Of a stretch of DNA of 64,000 bases, positions 35,577 to 48,096 are shown piece by piece (within the stretch, counting starts at the first letter, position 1; each line of letters begins with the position of its first letter). The notes beneath the pieces were generated by a model, which worked only from the letters and a program-made list of their open reading frames with translations, was not told the DNA's origin and made no database searches. This stretch comes from Adenophora triphylla var. japonica (lineage: Eukaryota; Streptophyta; Magnoliopsida; Asterales; Campanulaceae), in NCBI GenBank assembly GCA_022495995.1, contig JAFEMH010001288.1:372001-436000 (forward strand), read 5' to 3'. A program made the position numbers and the translations under genes.

Positions 35577-36980
35577 AATAAAAATCTTATTCCTATTGAA
35601 TTTTGATGCCATCTTTTGATCTTGCTTTACAAACATTGTCAGATACCAACTGCTTTGTTGTTAGTGGAGTGCTGGATAAAGAAAATGCTGAGACAAAGAA
35701 GGCGATGTAATGCTCCCCTTACATACTGTTGTCCGCTGGAGATGTTCAAGTAATCATATACCGACTTTCTTTTGGTTTCATCTTGACGGTCACGCAAGAT
35801 TACCCACCAAAAATCTGAACAACAAAAGAAATCACGATTGGAAATCTCAAACAACAAACAATTCAAGCAAAACTTGGTAAAACTTTAAAACCCAGAAGAT
35901 TGTTGCCTATGCTTAAACATATTCTTTTTTTACCAATTCAAATGTCCTAATCTCCTTATTGGGATACAAATCACGATATTTATTTATTTTGGTTATTATA
36001 CACAACATCATGGTTACCTACAGTGAAGCTCGACTGAGGCCAAATGGTAATCTCATTATAATTTGGTTACCTACAGCTCTTCATCCCCCTCCCACTGCAA
36101 CTTTCCTTCCAACCTTCATAAATAGGGCAATGTTGGAATCATATTATTTTGTTATTGGTGTATCAAAACAAATTAGGACATTTAATTTGGGATGAATGGA
36201 GTAAAGCATTTCATCATGATGTTTACAGAGGAAAAGTTCTCAATCAAAGCACTGAATTTTGATGCCATCTTTTGTGAACATCTAAATTCGAAAATAAATT
36301 TGAAAAAGCATACTTCAAGTTCAAATTTTGAATTTGGAATGTGTATAAAATATTATCTTTCTGTCCTTTAAACTTGGAATGGGACTCTAAATTAGGATAA
36401 CATTATAGAATTTGGAATGTGTATAAAAATGGAATGTGTATAAAATATTATCTTTATGATAAATTTTCGAATGCTAAATGAAATTTTCAAAATCACAGTA
36501 ATCAAATTTGAAATTCAAATTCGAAAAATTGACTTTCATTGATCAATTAAAAATGGAATGGGACTCTAAATTAGGATAACATTATAGAATCAGGATAAAT
36601 TATGAGAAATTTTCGAAAATCTTGGCAGAGATATTTGAGGTATACATGCAGAGAGATTAAGGATTAATATTCAAATATTATGATCACAGAATATTTCGAA
36701 AATCTTGGCAAATCATTCTGTGATTGAATCATCACAGTAATCAAATTTGAAATTCAAATTCGAAAAATTTACTTTGATTGATCAATTACGATTGGAATGG
36801 GACTCTAAATTAGGATAATATTCAAATATTTACATAGATTTAGGCATATGCAGAGAGATTTAAGGAGTTGTATATTCAAAATCAACATAAATTTCGGCCT
36901 AGGCAGATATAGAAAATATTTGAATATTTTCGAATTTATATCCTTAAATATTTACTTTAAAATTCGTAAAGCAATAGTAT
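35577..36980. repeat. AT-rich stretch with short interspersed repeats
   Basis: AATGGGACTCTAAATTAGG recurs at about 36374, 36551 and 36797. CACAGTAATCAAATTTGAAA recurs at about 36494 and 36733. GAATTTTGATGCCATCTTTT occurs at about 35596 and 36255. No gene is recognised; a minus-strand frame at 35640-35866 has no identifiable product. Confidence 0.7.
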
Positions 36981-36989
36981 TTTAATATC

Positions 36990-37108
36990 ATAAAACACTA
37001 GAGAGATAGAGAGATATAGAGAGAGAGAGAGGCGGCATAGGAGAGGGATCATTGGGAGGAAGAAGAAGAAGAAATCTTCTTCATTGCTTCGTAGTGTCAA
37101 CCACAAGG
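36990..37108 (+). promoter_or_regulatory. Candidate 5'UTR exon of the Helitron RPA-like gene
   Basis: A GA-rich leader (GAGAGATAGAGAGATATAGA...) and GAAGAAGAAGAAGAAATC lead to a strong donor, CACAAG/GTAAGCC at 37108. The RPA coding exon at 40482 begins directly after an acceptor-like ATATAG, so an intron could join them. The intervening 3.4 kb contains antisense host-gene pieces. The pairing is inference. Confidence 0.35.
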
Positions 37109-37410
37109 TAAGCCTCTGATTCTTGCTTATACTGCCTATAATTTTTCAAAAAGAATTGATGTACTTGCTGAAATTTAACTCAAAAAAATTGTGTTCATTT
37201 TTTTCTTTTGTTATTTTTATCTTCTATGTATAATTTTTTGATAGATCATTAACATATTCTCAAATCATCTCTTTTTAATCGAAATTTCAATCAAAAAAGT
37301 CTCTGCAAGTTAGTTCTAATCTCATTATCTTTGAGGCATATAACAAAATTAAATTATAACTTTTCTTCTAGCAACTTAATAAGAGTGACAAATATACAGA
37401 ATAAACTCAC

Positions 37411-37514
37411 CATCCAACAGTGTTATTGTCGACATTGACCTCTCTGAGACATCTCATCATCTCGAGCTGATAATTAGCACCTTCTGCTTCAATCTCCTCA
37501 TCCTCCTCCCTTAT
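37411..37514 (-). pseudogene. Captured exon of eIF3 subunit h
   Basis: The minus strand encodes REEDEEIEAEGANYQLEMMR followed by CLREVNVDNNTVGW, an almost exact match to the MPN-domain segment of plant translation initiation factor eIF3h. The exon is bordered by an intact acceptor (TGCAG) and donor (GTGAGT), so it was captured as genomic DNA, not from mRNA. Neighbouring eIF3h exons are not recognisable. It lies antisense to the Helitron genes. Confidence 0.85.
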
Positions 37515-38029
37515 CTGCACTCTCATTAAAGTAGACAATAGGTTAGAGGCAAGTGAATATATAGAAAATAGAAAGACGTGTATACTCAATCAACCACATT
37601 TAAAGAATAGTTACAGAAGAAACAACATTATAATTGATAGAACAGAAGCAAAACTAAGCACAAATGCTGACTCTAAGGGACAATTTATCATACAGATGAT
37701 AGGGGAAAAGTTGCAGAGACTTTTTTGATTGAAAGGGAGCGTAATTTGTCAATGATATTGATATAAAAAAGAAACAGATTAAGTGAAGATTTTGTTTATA
37801 CCATGTTTTTATACATTAACAGACTAAGTGAAGATTTTGTAAAAGAGAAGCAATGGGTGAAGCTTTCCTTCTCTATTGTGGACTGGCATTAAATTTGTCA
37901 ATGATATTGATATAAAAAATGAGCCTAATCCAAAATTTATTGTTCTATTGTATTACGTAATTTGAAATTTGTAAATATTTGTTCCAGCTATATTTTTTCC
38001 TGCTACATTCAATTATATAACTATTAGGC

Positions 38030-38195
38030 TGGCTTCATCCTTAGTGCAACAGTAAGAATTGCTACGAAGCGCACAAACCTGACATGTTTCTAAATCAGAG
38101 AAACAGCCTTTATGCAAGCTACCCCAGGCTGCATACTGTAGACCCTTTTTTGACAGCCATAGTGATTGAACACTCCTGCCCTTAATGTCAGTCAA
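38030..38195 (-). other. Unidentified coding-like fragment
   Basis: The minus strand has an open stretch (DIKGRSVQSLWLSKKGLQYA and on, to LETCQ) followed by a donor-like CAG/GTTTGTG near 38075. I do not recognise the family. It could be another captured exon, given its neighbours. Confidence 0.3.
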
Positions 38196-38943
38196 TTATA
38201 CTTGCTTTCAGTACTTTTTCCATTTGAAATCTTTACACTTTACTCTTTAGCTGTTAATTGGTTATGTGATTGTCTCCCTCTTTGATTTATTAATTTTGTT
38301 TCTTTATTAGATAACTTTTTTTTTCATGGATAGTTCATACTGACTGACTGATCATGCTCTTCTAAGTGCTTTGTAAATATTTGTTCCTATTATGTTAAGT
38401 TGATGAATGTTTTTTATTCAAAGTTAATCCTATAATAGAATTTGATTTTCTTTCCCAAACACATACTTAATAGTACAGTCAGTCGAAATTACCACAAAAA
38501 ACACACTTAAATAAAATTCTGAATACAATACCAAGAAAAAAAAAGTACTCTTCGTCACCACATACTTCAACAAACAACCCATTTAACTGCCAGAACCTAT
38601 CAATCTGCTACCTACCCATATTAGTGTCTCCTACATTGTCTTGTATTGCTATCTACCCATTAGTATCGATGTTGTCCCTCTGTGTTATTGCACCTAATAA
38701 ATATTTGGTAGAATATTTTGTACATAATTCTTGGCAGAAATTTATACAGCACAATGGCAATATGCAAGTTTAAACTTCAAATACTCATTGATGAATGCTC
38801 CACCATTCTGACTAGGTGGGGTTTGCGCTTCAATGGGCTTGAACTTCCTTTAGGTGATGAACTATATGATTTATTAAGCTAAAGTCAATAGGTAACCTAC
38901 CAAACCATGTCAGGAAAATAATGAAAACTATTTTAATGGTAAC

Positions 38944-39180
38944 CTGAATTATCGTGGAATCCCCGCATTCATGGTTTGCATCTAACTGGACATTCCCCTC
39001 TTCAAAGTAATGGGCTCCCACCTGAATGAAAACAAAATGTATGAATTCATGCTGATATCGAAAAGACCATTTGAGCACATTAACTCATGAGTTACCCCAT
39101 AAAATTACCTGCATTTTGCCTCTTACTTCGACAGCTTGTGTATCATCCTTGAACTCAATGTTCCATATTGAGCGCTAACT
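38944..39180 (-). pseudogene. Captured fragment of F-actin-capping protein alpha subunit
   Basis: Two minus-strand exons: 39109-about 39180 (SIWNIEFKDDTQAVEVRGKMQ) and 38944-39021 (VGAHYFEEGNVQLDANHEC then GDSTIIQ). Both match the CapZ alpha (CPA) C-terminal region, which caps barbed ends of actin filaments. The splice signals between them are preserved (GTAATT donor, AG acceptor). A TAG lies where the family has Trp just before RSIW, so the copy is broken. It lies antisense to the Helitron genes. Confidence 0.82.
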
Positions 39181-39399
39181 CCCATTGCTAGATGACATTA
39201 CAATGAAACAAAAATGGTAAACTTAACAGCTGAATAAAAAAAAATCTCCGTAGAAAGATGAGAGTTACTGCCTCCATCCCAAAGAAAGAGGGACACTTTT
39301 GCTTTTCGAGCAATTCAAGGCAATAGTTGAAAATCCATTGAGTTACTAACACCTATGATTGAGAGACCACAATTTAAATTTCACACAGTTAGTTTGACT

Positions 39400-39660
39400 C
39401 ATTAAATATTGTCCGCAAACTAAAGGGTATGAGAATCATCGTTCCAAATACAACTCTCTAAAGGGAAAATGTTCCTCTTCTTTTGGTTGATTAAAAAAAA
39501 GGAAGCCATCCATCTTCTTTTCGGGATGACACAAATCGATGCCCCTGAAGGCGTTAAAATAGAACTTTGAAACACACGCAAACATAGAATTCCAATAAAC
39601 AACCTCTCGGCCGATAGAGTAGAGTGTAGACCGGTCCCGGACCCCATTTCGTATATCCTC
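39400..39660 (-). other. Unidentified coding-like fragment
   Basis: The minus strand contains open stretches in two frames (for example STLYSIGREVVYWNSMFAC). The phrase reads like coding sequence, but I do not recognise a family. It could be part of another captured gene. Confidence 0.25.
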
Positions 39661-40334
39661 TATATGCTATGCGAATCACTAACAAAAATTCGACCCCAAA
39701 AACAATTGGAGCACAAAAACGTCACTCGAACAAAGCTCATGATCAATTTCTCTCTTCCTCACTTCTATCTCCTAAATGGAATTCATTCCTCGGTGGCCAA
39801 AAATGAACCAAATCCAAAATCATATCACCATTGGAACACATTAATATGTACAATGATTTAACTATATCAACTCAGATATAGAATTACCTCTGTTTATAAC
39901 CCTATTCCCGAACCCCAAACAAAATTCTCAAGATGCAGCTATCAACATAAAACATTTCATCATAGAGCAAAGAAAAATCAAAAACCCTAAATATGAAACA
40001 GTGGACCACAATTAGAACAATTACAATGATAATACCATAATGACCAAACTCCATATATGATACACCGACAAAATTATGAACAGATTAACGTATTTAAGTA
40101 AAAGATCTGAGAAATCCAATTTTTCGAAACCCCGTTGAATTGAATGCATTAATAAAAGAAGGATAAGAGCTAATTGAACAGATCGGAAGATACAGAACTA
40201 CATTAAATTGGGGAAAAAATTTCTGAAAGAAGGAAGGAGGTAATCGATTGAAAGCGAAGACGATGTTTGAATTGTACGAAGAGAGCATTTCAAGCCCAAA
40301 TATTAGCTTTTATTTTCTGTGTATATATATATAT

Positions 40335-40422
40335 CTATCTAAAATTAAAGAATGTCAAGGACCAAATTCCAATAAAATGGCTTAAATAAAAGAATATTAA
40401 GGACTGAATTGCAAATATTAGC
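40335..40422 (-). repeat. Inverted repeat, right copy
   Basis: The reverse complement of this block matches 35140-35228 at about 88%. The pair brackets 5.1 kb that includes the eIF3h and CPA fragments, and the right copy ends just upstream of the RPA coding start. Confidence 0.85.
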
Positions 40423-40487
40423 TTTTGCACATTGAATCAACATAAGCTTTTGAATTGATTACTATTTTTTATATGATATAGGAGGCA

Positions 40488-43008
40488 ATGGCAACAAACA
40501 GTCAGGTGATTACAATCAACTCCATCGGAAAGAACACTAAGCTTCGCAGTATAGTTGTTCGAGTTTTGAAAGTGTGGACACCAAGAAATAAGCTTGGAAA
40601 ACAATGGCTTGAAATGATATTGATTGATGACGAGGTTAGTGCTTAAGATGTTATTTTTTATTGTACCAATAACGCTTGAGAATAATTCTAATATCATATC
40701 ATTATTTTACTTAGGGATCTAAAATTCAAGCTACTGTTCCAACAAGTTTGTTGACAAGAATGAAGGGAAAGTTTATTGAAGGAAAAATCATGAAGATTTC
40801 TAATTTCGCTGTGGAGCAAAACAATCCTATTAATCAAAAGGGGAAAATTAATCATGAATGGAAGATTACCTTAAGTTTAGCGACCAAAGTTTCTGAAATT
40901 GAGATTCCTTCTCGGATCTCAGACAATGGTTTTATATTCACTTGCTTTAATGATTTACAGGACTACCCCGAGGAGTATGTTTTGGGTAAGAATATATCTT
41001 ATTTCTATTCAAAATCTTAACACTATCATAAGATTCACACTTATGCTATTTTCATTGAAATGTTAATAGATGTTATTGGCGAGGTTATTCTGCCTCTAGG
41101 AGATTTCGAGTTTGTATCTGCACTCAATGCTAGAAAAATGGATGTGACATTGGTTGATAATGAGTACGTTAATCAATATATCATCATTATATTAACATTT
41201 TTATTATAAGCAGATTATTTTAGTATTATACCAACATATAATTTTTTAATTTCTTAATATATTGATAGGGGAAGGCAATTGTGTTGCATATTGTGGGAGT
41301 CATATGCAGATGAGCTCAAGTCTTTTGTTGACTCGTAGAGGTGACAATGCCGATGATCCGATAATACTCATTCTACAATTCGTAGTGATATCAAAATATC
41401 GAGGTGAACTTTTTAGTTTCGATATGCATATCTAGATTGTTCTATAGTTTCGAATGAATGTTATTGCAATAAATGTATATTTAGATTGTATTATATTTTA
41501 TGATTAATCTTATAATCATTCATATAATATTTATACTTTTATACAGGAAATGTTCGCGTTTCTACTATGAAGCATGCATCTAAACTTCACATCAATCCAA
41601 CTGTTCGTGAACATATGGATTTTATGAGCAAGTATTGTACCTTTTACATAAATTACTTTTTATGATTTTCGCCACATTATTTTATTTTGGGTTACACTTA
41701 CATATGTACATATTATATCTAAATTTAAAGACGCGGTGACAGAAGCTCATCCAATAGCCGGACGTTGACTACTATCACCAATGACACCAATGTTATTACC
41801 GGTGAATGGTTTAGAATTGAAGAATGTAGAACAATTACTGAGTTGCTTAACTCTAATGAGGTATTTTGTTGATTGTTCAAAAAACCTATAAGTTTATACA
41901 TTACTAAATATTTATAAATATGATGAGTAAGTTTAAGTTTTATTCACCAGATATATTTTTTCCCAGGTTGGTGACTATACCACGTTGTGTACCATATTTG
42001 ATGTAGACTCGGTTGGTAGGTGGTACTATGATGCTTGCAGTAATGCTAAATGTAATAAGGGTTTTGATAAGGGTTTAAATAACTGCAAAAAATGCGGTAC
42101 ACCCTATGATAACAATGGCCCAACTCTCAGGTATTTGTTGATCTATTTTTTTAAAATTTATTATTATTTATATTTTAAATATTAAGATTTTGACTCATAA
42201 TAGCATTTTTATCTTCTTAGATTCAAAATTAAGATTAACGTCATGGATGTGAATGAAGTTGCTACACATTTTGTGTTGTTTGATAGCACTGCTTATCAGT
42301 TGCTTAAGAAATCTGCTTTTGAAGTCCTTTCAGAAGTTTTAGAGGTGCGTAATTAGTTGATCTTATGACAATAATCATTATCCTATGTTTCCTAATTATT
42401 ATATTATTAATGTATGATGATGATTAGCCCGATCAATTGCCCCCCTCTTTTGGGGATTTGATTGGAAGGCAATGCCTGTTTAAAGTGGCAATCGATCAAA
42501 GAACCAAGGATACCTCCGATGAGAATCGAATCTTTACTGTGAAGAAATTAACCGAGGATGCCAATATCATCACTCAGTTTATATCACTTACTAATTCTGA
42601 GGTAAGTTCAAAACCATACCTTCATTCTTAAAACATGAATTGTTATGATATATATATGTCATTTTTTCATTTTTTCATATTTCAGGAGGTTGCTTCTAAG
42701 CTAAATTTAGATGATGAAAATATCTTCATTTTGAATGATAATGTTGGTGTAAGTCAATAAACATCTAATTATTTAATAATTTAATTAAGTATACTTTAAG
42801 GTTTTCATGTTATATAACTTTGTTATTTTTATTTTTCCTTATGTAGGATAAGCCCTTGGAATCAATGGGGGAAAGTTCTTCAACAATGGTTTATAATGAC
42901 ATTACTCCTCAAAAGCGTTCGCTAGACATTATTTCCATTGATGAGGAGGCACAGCTATCCGTGACTAAGGGAATCAAGAAAATAAAACAAGAGAAATTGG
43001 ACAAGTAG
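40488..43008 (+). pseudogene. Helitron RPA1-like single-stranded-DNA-binding protein, frameshifted
   Basis: The exons start 40488-40634, 40715-40985 and 41070-41163, then from 41269 onwards. The product matches the large subunit of replication protein A as carried by plant Helitrons. It begins with an N-terminal OB-fold (MATNSQVITINSIGKNTKLR), and further OB-folds follow. A zinc-ribbon with Cys pairs lies in the C-terminal part (YYDACSNAKCNKGFDKG, then NCKKCG; about 42020-42110). It ends with a basic tail (KGIKKIKQEKLDK). An in-frame TAG at 41336 is followed by the expected sequence (RGDNADDPIILIL) in another frame, so one base has been gained. Other exons remain open. The protein would coat single-stranded DNA during rolling-circle transposition. 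This copy would give a truncated product. Confidence 0.85.
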
Positions 43009-43882
43009 TAATGAAGGAATCTAAAGTTTTTTTATTTCAGACATTCATTTTAGTTTTATCAAATAAGTATGATGTTGGGGTTAAATACTCCTAAACAATC
43101 TTTGGTATTTTCTCAACTTGACATTATTGTGCGTAGATTGGTGCCGATGGTTAACAAATATTTTCGTCGGCATTTTATTATTTCATTTAGTACTTTGGGA
43201 TTTATTATTAATATTCTGATTAAACCTATCTAAGTTTATTTTTTGCATATTTGCTTATTGAGTATTTTGTTAATTCCCCTTGAATTTCACTTTGTTTATA
43301 ACATAACCACCGCAGTGAACAAATTTAACGTACTAGACTTATGTCGGAAAGTCCTTAAAGCTGTTCACAGCATTACAAATTCCCCAAGACAACGAACTGG
43401 GATTAATCATAATATGTATTGCGTCCTTCATGAACCCTTATAAGTTGCAACATTATTCAGGTTAACAGAATCGCACAAGAACTCTTTCGGATCTTCCAAG
43501 AACAAGCTACAGAGCTAGGCCAGGTCTGTCTATGTTGTACGTATGAACTCACTTTACAGAATTATTTTCCCACATAAAATTTTCTATCAAAAAAAAATCC
43601 CATGTAAAACAATGTATTGATTCCCAAGAAAACGGAAAGAACAAGCCTGCTGTTTAAGGATCGATGCATAATGTTTAAAATATTTTTTCAGACCTAATTG
43701 CATCTCTTGCTTCCTTAAACAAACAAAAACTCAAAATTTTCAAGTCTCCAGATACGAAGTAGTCTTCTCAGATGCTTTACACTTGTACTTTTTAGTTCCC
43801 TTAGTAATAACATGATTTCAAAACAGTTATACACAATAATATTTGCAAGCATAGCATATGTTTTCAATAACAATAAAGTAAC

Positions 43883-43987
43883 ACAAGTTCAACATCAATG
43901 TAATCAGCTCCCAATCCCATGGCTAATAGAAGCGCATCCAATCGCCTTCTTTCATCACCAAGATACCGACCACCTTCCCATATTGGC
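43883..43987 (-). pseudogene. Captured exon of dehydroquinate dehydratase/shikimate dehydrogenase
   Basis: The minus strand reads PIWEGGRYLGDERRRLDALL then LAMGLGADYIDVEL. This matches the dehydroquinase domain of the bifunctional plastid DHD-SDH enzyme of the shikimate pathway (family: RPxWEGGxYEGDE...ALxLAMELGADYxDVEL). Only this one exon is recognisable. It lies antisense to the Helitron genes. Confidence 0.8.
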
Positions 43988-44559
43988 CTAGAAAATTAAA
44001 TAAAATCAGAAAAATCGTATGCGTATATTATGTTAAAATTTACTAATGAAGATGAAAGATGTTGTACAATTTGAGTCCAAATAGAGTTATCCTACTGAAT
44101 TTTGGATTTGTCAAAAATACAAATACTTGGAGTGCAATAACCCAGAGGCCTCTACATGTACTTATATACTGATATACGGCCTCCCACTATCATCCTCCTA
44201 ATCAATCAACCTCCCAATTACATGAAGCACCAAAATTGGACGCATACAATCGTAAGATTGGGACTAAAAACATGAATTGTCTGGGTTTGGATTCGACAGT
44301 CTTGACTTGGCCGGGCTTTGCTTGCCTTGGCCTACGCTGTCCGTGCCCCATTTTATCTCGGCCCATTACGTATATAGAAAAATAAAAAAAATGAAGAAAC
44401 GCAAACACATCCAACGTTAAGGGCAAAATCAAATCAATCGACCCAAATTACTTTGAAATTGTGGAGAACCGGTAATTGATTTAAGATCGATAACAAAATA
44501 AAATTACTCTATTCAATTTGATTTGGAATTGTCGTAATACCTCTTAATCCTTCTCCATT

Positions 44560-44766
44560 ACCGCCCATGCCTAGCCAACGTTTTACCTCAAAGCTCTGTT
44601 GCAAACTTCCTATCCCAATCGGTAACGGCTGCTCCAGTTCGCCGTTGTTCCAGTTCCTCGCCGTTGAAAGGGTTTGATTCCGCCGTTCGCCGTTGTTCGA
44701 GGTCCTCGCTCGCCGGTTGCCTCAATTCCATTTGATTAAAAAAGTTTGCTTTTGTAAAGGGAAGGT
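44560..44766 (+). promoter_or_regulatory. Candidate 5'UTR exon of the Helitron Rep/helicase gene
   Basis: A GC-richer, pyrimidine-rich stretch with repeats of GCCGTTGTTC ends AAGGGAAG/GTAATG, a plausible donor near 44765. The first coding exon follows an acceptor at 45014. Inferred from position only. Confidence 0.4.
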
Positions 44767-45021
44767 AATGTTTAAAACTTATACTTTTACTTTTATTCTT
44801 TTATTTAAATGCTATTCCTTCTTTTTTGAAATTCTAACAGAATATTAAATATTTTTCTAGGGGGCACTGTACACAATTTAATGTACAATTGTGAAAGCAA
44901 TTAGTGCAATTGCTTACATACGGTATTATTTTTACAAAGTCAAATTATGCATAGTCAAATTATGCATATATAATCATTGTTTTATATGTTTAATTTTATG
45001 GATATTGTTTTTAGATCTACA

Positions 45022-48000
45022 ATGGACAACACTTTTGGTAAAAAGCAACGAAAAAGCGATGAGATAGAAAAGCGTCCAATACTCCCGTTTGGGGATCAAA
45101 GAGTCACGTTGTCTGAAATTACTAATCGTAAGTTTTCTAAATTTGTATTCTACAATTGTGATCCACATTTTTATCTTTCATTTGTTTTAGTCAATAAGAT
45201 GTATTAATTACTTTTTAAAATATAATAATCACTCTATTCACTTTAATAAATTTCCATGGATAAAATTACATAATAAAATATAATACAATTACATAATAAA
45301 TATGATTGTTGTGAGCTACCTTTTTATCGCATAAGCTTTATTACTTTTTTAAATATATTTAATATTTAAGCTTCATTTTATCGCAGGTGGAAATGAAGTG
45401 ATGACGCCGACATTTCGTATGACTAACATTTCTAACGGTAACGGTAATAGTATATATGTTAATAGTGTGAAAAATTGTTAGATTCATATAATTATAATGT
45501 TTCTTTCAGAGAAAAAAATGATACTGTATTTATTTTTACCAAATTCAAACGGTTATATGATTATATATTGATAGCATTATTCATCATCATTATTCCTTTG
45601 AATTTTATCTTAGGTACCACGCCAATGGGTACTAATCCAACAAGCTTAGAATTTCAAAATCGTGTTAGGCCGGTTCTTCAAAGTTTAGGGGGTTTACAAT
45701 TGCTTAAAAGAAGATTGGATGTTGATTACTCTAATTCTGGAATTCGACAACGAGGAACTGAAAACATTTCTCCATTCAATGATACGAATTTCAGTAATGT
45801 ATTATCTCCAAACAAATTGGAATATTTGAAGAGGCGTGGTATGCCAACTGGACAAACTCCAGTAGTTTTGAAATCCATCAACAAAGATCCTGTGATCATT
45901 GAATCACAGAATAATTTGCCAACAAATGAAAAAGACACAACGCGAACATCACCAGGTATTAATTGCTTTTAATTTTTGGGTTTATGGTTTTGCGCTTTCG
46001 AATCTCTTCATAACTATGCTTCTTCTTCTTCTTCTTCTTTATTTTTGGACGTATTATATTACCTTTTTAAAATGCAATTTCGGTTAGGGGGTGTAAAATC
46101 TCTCAAAAGAAGATTGGATGTTGATTACTCTGCTGCTGGCATTCGACAACAAGGAAATGAAAACATTTCTCCAAACAGTGATGCGAATTTGAGTACTGAA
46201 TTAGCTGCAGATAAATTGGAATATTTGAGGAGGCGTGGTATGCCAACTGGCCAAACTACTGGAGTTTTGAAAACCACTGACAAAGATTCTGTTATGATTG
46301 AATCACAGAAAACACCCCTGGGTAATACTTACTTACTTTTTTTTTATTACTTTGTCATTCCGAATGTCTTCATAAATATACTTCTTTTTTCTTTATTTTT
46401 GTTATTATTATATTACCTTTTTAAAATGCATTTACTCCAATCCCTTTGTGTTATCCCCAGGTTCAAGACATTTGATGAGACCAACATTTCATACGAATAA
46501 CAACATGAACAGTAAGAATACCATTATTTTTAAATTGTACAGTTAATTTTGAGATTCATGTACATACACTCTCTTCGTACAATTCAAACTTAACCGGATG
46601 ACTTTTATTTATTGCTGAGCCTTGAATTGTATAAGAGATATGTTGTAAGTTTGAAAACTTAAATATGAAATAAATGAGTTGTATACACAAACAGAGGGAT
46701 TACATGCTTTTTACCAAGAAGTCGATAACCTCTTTTTAGATTTAATCTAAGGCTCACACCAGTAAACTATTTATTGAAAAGAGTGTTTAATGATGTTATA
46801 ATTAATTTCATGAATATTCTCTTAGGTTGTTTACAATCTCTGCAAAGAAGATTGGATGTTGATTACTCTAAATCTGTCAATCGACAACAAGGAAATGAAA
46901 ACATTTCTTCAAACAGTGATGCGAATATGAGTAATGTTCCTGCCACAAATAAATTGGAATATTTAAGAAGGTGTGGTATGCCTACTGGCCAAACTACTGG
47001 AGTTTTGAAAATCACCAACAAAGATTCTGTGATGATTCAATCACAGAATGATTTGCCAACAAGTCAATTAATGACGAAGAGAACATCACCGGGTAATACT
47101 TGCTTTTACTTTTTGGGTTTACGTTTTTTTAATCAAGTTTTGTCGGTATTAATTTACGTAAATGCAATCATTTCAACCCTTAATTTTATTCACAGGTCCA
47201 AGTCAATTAATGACGCCAACATTTCCTATCACTAACACTATGAATGGTAAGAATATTAATGAATTTTGATTTTTTGTATAAATGGTAGATTCATACACAC
47301 ACTTCATCCGTCATACCTCAAATTATACAAATTTTTTGGTCATACTCATAAAGAAAAATAAAGGTAAAAGATATGTTGTGTGTGTGGTGTGAGTATGAAA
47401 TGTTAAATAGGATATAAATGAGTTGGAGAATAGATGTAGGCAGTATATGCTTTTCAAAGTTACAATTACTAAAGGTAAAAATTTTAAATTCTTAATGTTT
47501 AAACGATAACTATGTTTCCTGAAATATTTAATATTTTATTATATTTCTTTCAGGTGTATCTCCAACCACCGGTAGTCATATAATTCGACCAATATTTCCT
47601 ACATATAATCTTACAAAAGGTAAAATTTAATTATTATATTTTTAATATTCTATACTGAAAAAATATATAGCATTATTACTAATCATTACACATTTACTTT
47701 ATCATAGCTACCACTCCAACCGGCACTAATCAAATGAGCTTGGAAGTTAGAAGACCCATTAGACCAATCAGGCAAAGTAGTGGGGTTTTGCAATCACTAA
47801 AAAGGAACTTTAATTTTGAGAGCAATCACCCAACTCATCACATTGATACTGGTAAATGAAAGCAATTAAAGTAACCTATTTGTCTTATTTGAATATTTTT
47901 TAAGTGTTACTTTATTTATTATTTTGTATTTCTTATCATCATATCATCCTAATACCTGTCTTAATATTTTTTTTTTCTAGATTCAGTGAGGATTCAATCT

Positions 48001-48096
48001 CAAAATGAATTGCCAACAAATGAAGAAAATAAGGCTAGAACATCACGTTGTAATAGAAAAAAAAAGATGAAAGAAATTGCACAACCAACAACAGGT
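45022..48096 (+). pseudogene. Helitron Rep/helicase, N-terminal region with repeated exon cassettes
   Basis: The start ATG at 45022 follows an acceptor (TTTTAG at 45014). The first exon reads MDNTFGKKQRKSDEIEK and on. Then a short exon type (about 50 bases; MTPTF core) and a long exon type (230-340 bases; core RRLDVDYS...NENIS...KLEYLRRRGMPTGQT) alternate. Short: 45387-45437, about 46461-46511, 47196-47246 and 47553-47620. Long: 45614-45955, 46088-46321, about 46826-47095, and a divergent pair 47708-47852 and 47981-48094. The exons keep GT-AG borders. Function of this region is unknown; plant Helitron proteins have a variable N-terminus before the zinc-finger and Rep domains. Copies differ by several residues, so the duplications are not very recent. 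Confidence 0.75.

Larger units (their letters stand above)
43009..44990. other. Between RPA and Rep/helicase genes
   Basis: It holds the RPA 3'UTR, one captured exon on the minus strand (43883-43987) and a GC-rich CCGTTGTTCCAGTTC-type stretch at 44560-44760 that looks like a 5'UTR. The remaining sequence shows no recognised protein. Confidence 0.5.

Noticed and set aside
39269..39300. Stowaway element (CTGCCTCCATCCC)
   Set aside because: Only a left-end-like sequence is seen; no inverted partner was found nearby.
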